Assembly (NCBI GenBank): GCA_934338065.1 | Contig: CAKRGX010000001.1 | Span: 62,001-126,000, forward strand | DNA: 64,000 nucleotides | DNA from: an uncultured Eubacterium sp. | GTDB taxonomy: Bacteria > Bacillota > Clostridia > Lachnospirales > Lachnospiraceae | Direction: 5' to 3' | In this document: positions 62,506 to 64,000 of the stretch, in pieces | Layout: each line of letters begins with the position of its first letter | How positions within the stretch are numbered: the first letter of the stretch is position 1 | Program-made: the position numbers and the translations under genes | Notes under the pieces: model-generated | Told to the model about the DNA's origin: nothing | The model's input: only the letters and a program-made list of their open reading frames with translations | The model's database searches: none

Positions 62506-63576
62506 CTAATAGGTTATATGACTGTCTCCACGGTCTGTCACAATGTGATAACCAATCTCCCGGACACACTTTCCGAGCAGTTCTACCGATTGGGCAGCTT
62601 CTGCGCCGGTGCTCACTTTCTTATCATATAGCGTATATTGATCTCTCACCTGCACAGGGGACAGATTTGGCATCACAACATTGGCTCCCGCCATCAGCCC
62701 TCGTTTTCTTCCATCTTCCGAAACAGTGGCTAACGCCGTTGTTGCAGGAAGTAATACATCCGGGAAAATAAGCCGCAATACCGATAACATGATCAGCGTC
62801 AGTTCTGTAGAACCTTTGTTTTTTTCGGCAAACGGTGTATCCTTATGCGGTATAAAAGGTCCGATACCGATCATATGTGGCTGCAGATCCTGCAGGAACC
62901 GGATGTCTTCTATCAGATATTCCAATGTCTGTCCAGGCGTTCCGATCATCATACCAGCCCCTATCTGATATCCTGATTTCTTCAATCGATAGAGACAATC
63001 TTTCCGGTTCCTCAGACTCATATCTGCCGGATGTAATTGACAATAATGCTTGTCCACTGCCGTTTCATGCCGAAGCAGATAACGATCTGCCCCCGCTTCT
63101 TTCCAGCAGCGATAGTCCTCTTCACTCCTCTCACCAACCGATAAAGTAACCGCACAATCCGGATACTCACTCTTAATTGCCCTGATGATATCTGCCAGAC
63201 GTTCTCTTGTAAACCACATATCCTCTCCGCCTTGCAGCACAAAAGTGCGAAAACCGAGAAAATAGCCTTCTCTCACACAATTCATGATCTCATCCTGCGT
63301 CAGCCGGTACCGTTCGACTTTCCTATTACTTTTTCGAATACCGCAATAATAGCAGTCATTTCGACAATAATTTGAAAATTCAATCAAACCACGAATATAC
63401 ACTTCTTTTCCATAGGCAGTTTCTCTCACCTGCCTTGCCTGTGCAAATAAATACTCTTTTCCACCATCCCGGTGTGGATCGTTCTCCTGCATCAACGATG
63501 TCAAAAGATACCTCAACTCATCTGTAGAAAGATCATGGTTCAGCCTCAACTTCTTTATCAACGGAACTCTCTTCAT
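62506..63576 (-). CDS. hydE: [FeFe]-hydrogenase maturation radical SAM protein HydE
   Basis: Radical SAM enzyme that with HydG and HydF builds the H-cluster of [FeFe]-hydrogenase. The 356 residues have the cluster motif FSNYCRNDCYYCGIR, the LQGGEDMWFT and HETAVDKHYCQLHP segments typical of HydE, and VVMPNLSPVQVRDQYTLYDKKVSTGAEAA in the C-terminal barrel. HydE shares this fold with BioB and PylB; the 'YCQLHP' stretch and total length fit HydE best. No hydrogenase, hydF or hydG lies in the window. An AGAGG site precedes the ATG, and the start overlaps the upstream gene by 44 bases. Confidence 0.87.
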   Translation of the reverse strand: MKRVPLIKKLRLNHDLSTDELRYLLTSLMQENDPHRDGGKEYLFAQARQVRETAYGKEVYIRGLIEFSNYCRNDCYYCGIRKSNRKVERYRLTQDEIMNCVREGYFLGFRTFVLQGGEDMWFTRERLADIIRAIKSEYPDCAVTLSVGERSEEDYRCWKEAGADRYLLRHETAVDKHYCQLHPADMSLRNRKDCLYRLKKSGYQIGAGMMIGTPGQTLEYLIEDIRFLQDLQPHMIGIGPFIPHKDTPFAEKNKGSTELTLIMLSVLRLIFPDVLLPATTALATVSEDGRKRGLMAGANVVMPNLSPVQVRDQYTLYDKKVSTGAEAAQSVELLGKCVREIGYHIVTDRGDSHITY

Positions 63577-63961
63577 CTTTTTCCTCTTTCTCTGTATTAT
63601 CCCTGTTATCCTGACAAGATTTCATACACGTTAAACTCTGTCCATGCAGTTTCTTTGCCAGATCAAACTTCAGAATCTGTTTTCTCCGTACATTATGTCC
63701 AACGGTCTCGCGATACTGTTGATTGACATAAAGCAGTATCTTTGGAAGAGCTTCCAGCACACCCGGCACATCATAATACACGGCTACAACAACATAATTC
63801 ATTGGACCGGTCTGATATAGCTGCAGGTCAGCAAAAAACTCTCCGCATTTTTCTTTTAGCTCGGTCTCAATGTGCTTGACTAACTGGCAATATCGTTCCT
63901 GCCATCCCGGATTAACATAAGACATACTAACATCATATAAAAAATTAAATTCTTCCGACAT
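63533..63961 (-). CDS. Hypothetical protein overlapping hydE
   Basis: A 142-residue cytoplasmic protein I do not recognise. The first 110 residues are a compact alpha/beta domain (YVNPGWQERYCQLVKHIETELKEKC, LQLYQTGPMNYVVVAVYYDVPGVLEALP), and the C-terminus is a highly acidic, lysine-rich tail that encodes the hydE start region. It overlaps hydE by 44 bases in another frame, which implies strong coupling. A GAGG site is 7 bases before the ATG at 63961, near the window's end, so an upstream partner may lie outside. Confidence 0.7.
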   Translation of the reverse strand: MSEEFNFLYDVSMSYVNPGWQERYCQLVKHIETELKEKCGEFFADLQLYQTGPMNYVVVAVYYDVPGVLEALPKILLYVNQQYRETVGHNVRRKQILKFDLAKKLHGQSLTCMKSCQDNRDNTEKEEKDEESSVDKEVEAEP

Positions 63962-64000
63962 AAAAGAACCTCACATATATCTTCATATCCATTATATGTT

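Noticed and set aside
1..64000. CRISPR array, prophage, transposon or integrase
   Set aside because: No spaced direct repeats, phage structural genes or transposases were seen.

Overview
The window looks like one continuous stretch of a low-to-moderate GC, spore-forming anaerobe of the Clostridia, most probably family Lachnospiraceae; I cannot name a genus. The grounds are AGGAGG-type ribosome sites throughout, sporulation genes (spoVT, spmA/spmB, a SpoVAF/GerA-type protein, a YtvI-like permease), anaerobic energy genes (the electron-bifurcating NfnAB pair, the hydrogenase maturase HydE), a BioY biotin transporter without its own ATPases, GH43 glycosidases of the kind used by plant-fibre and gut bacteria, and several small families I associate with Lachnospiraceae. 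I see no prophage, transposase, rRNA operon or CRISPR array. It is mostly core chromosome with decayed patches.

Layout. 0-6 kb: HU, spoVT (with a sigma-G-like promoter), a decayed hybrid histidine kinase, trpS with its own promoter and strong terminator, a decayed acetyltransferase, bioY, spmAB and a YwmB-like protein. 6-11 kb: a two-gene operon of a FabF ketosynthase and an AMP-forming acyl-CoA ligase, then divergent nfnA-nfnB. 11-20 kb: a rearranged version of the Firmicutes yaa/yab replication-translation cluster (guanylate-kinase-like, yaaR, holB, ricT, trmN6, rsmI) ending in a secreted polysaccharide deacetylase; divergent from it are a GH43 enzyme, an Orn/Lys/Arg decarboxylase and a YhfC-like membrane protein. 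20-30 kb: a hairpin-rich gap, an RsmF-type methyltransferase, cdd, a large membrane-anchored protein with a papain-like C-terminus, an EAL protein with a degenerate GGDEF, a lipoprotein and a Big_2/PIG-L surface protein. 29-38 kb: rsmA-tatD-metG, nfo, the SpoVAF-like protein, a TTG-started 58-residue gene, an acetyltransferase, a YtvI-like permease and an atypical response regulator. 38-45 kb: mutS2 with a normal two-component pair, then a converging ECF sigma/anti-sigma pair. 45-52 kb: trmL, an orphan cheX, an AIR-synthase-fold protein, a VanW protein, a 30-residue membrane peptide, a B12-type radical SAM protein, tRNA-Gly(UCC) and a PIG-V-like glycosyltransferase. 52-64 kb: an amino-acid ABC transporter with an apparently circularly permuted binding protein, a large membrane protein of unknown function, a three-domain GH43 enzyme, a MATE pump, a CDF transporter, a gene fragment, a YitT protein, hydE and an unknown gene overlapping it.

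Most striking points: the binding protein at 54328-55200, whose C-terminal lobe segment sits at its N-terminus; the response regulator at 37442-38143, which lacks the phospho-acceptor aspartate yet has tandem OmpR-type repeats upstream; an orphan promoter-terminator pair that would make a transcript of about 40 nt (20354-20430); a perfect 10-bp palindrome just downstream of the nfnAB promoter; and a terminator for one operon placed inside the coding end of the converging gene (42921-42957). I found no clear, complete undescribed multi-gene system. Function calls rest on motif and family recognition by eye; no database search was run.
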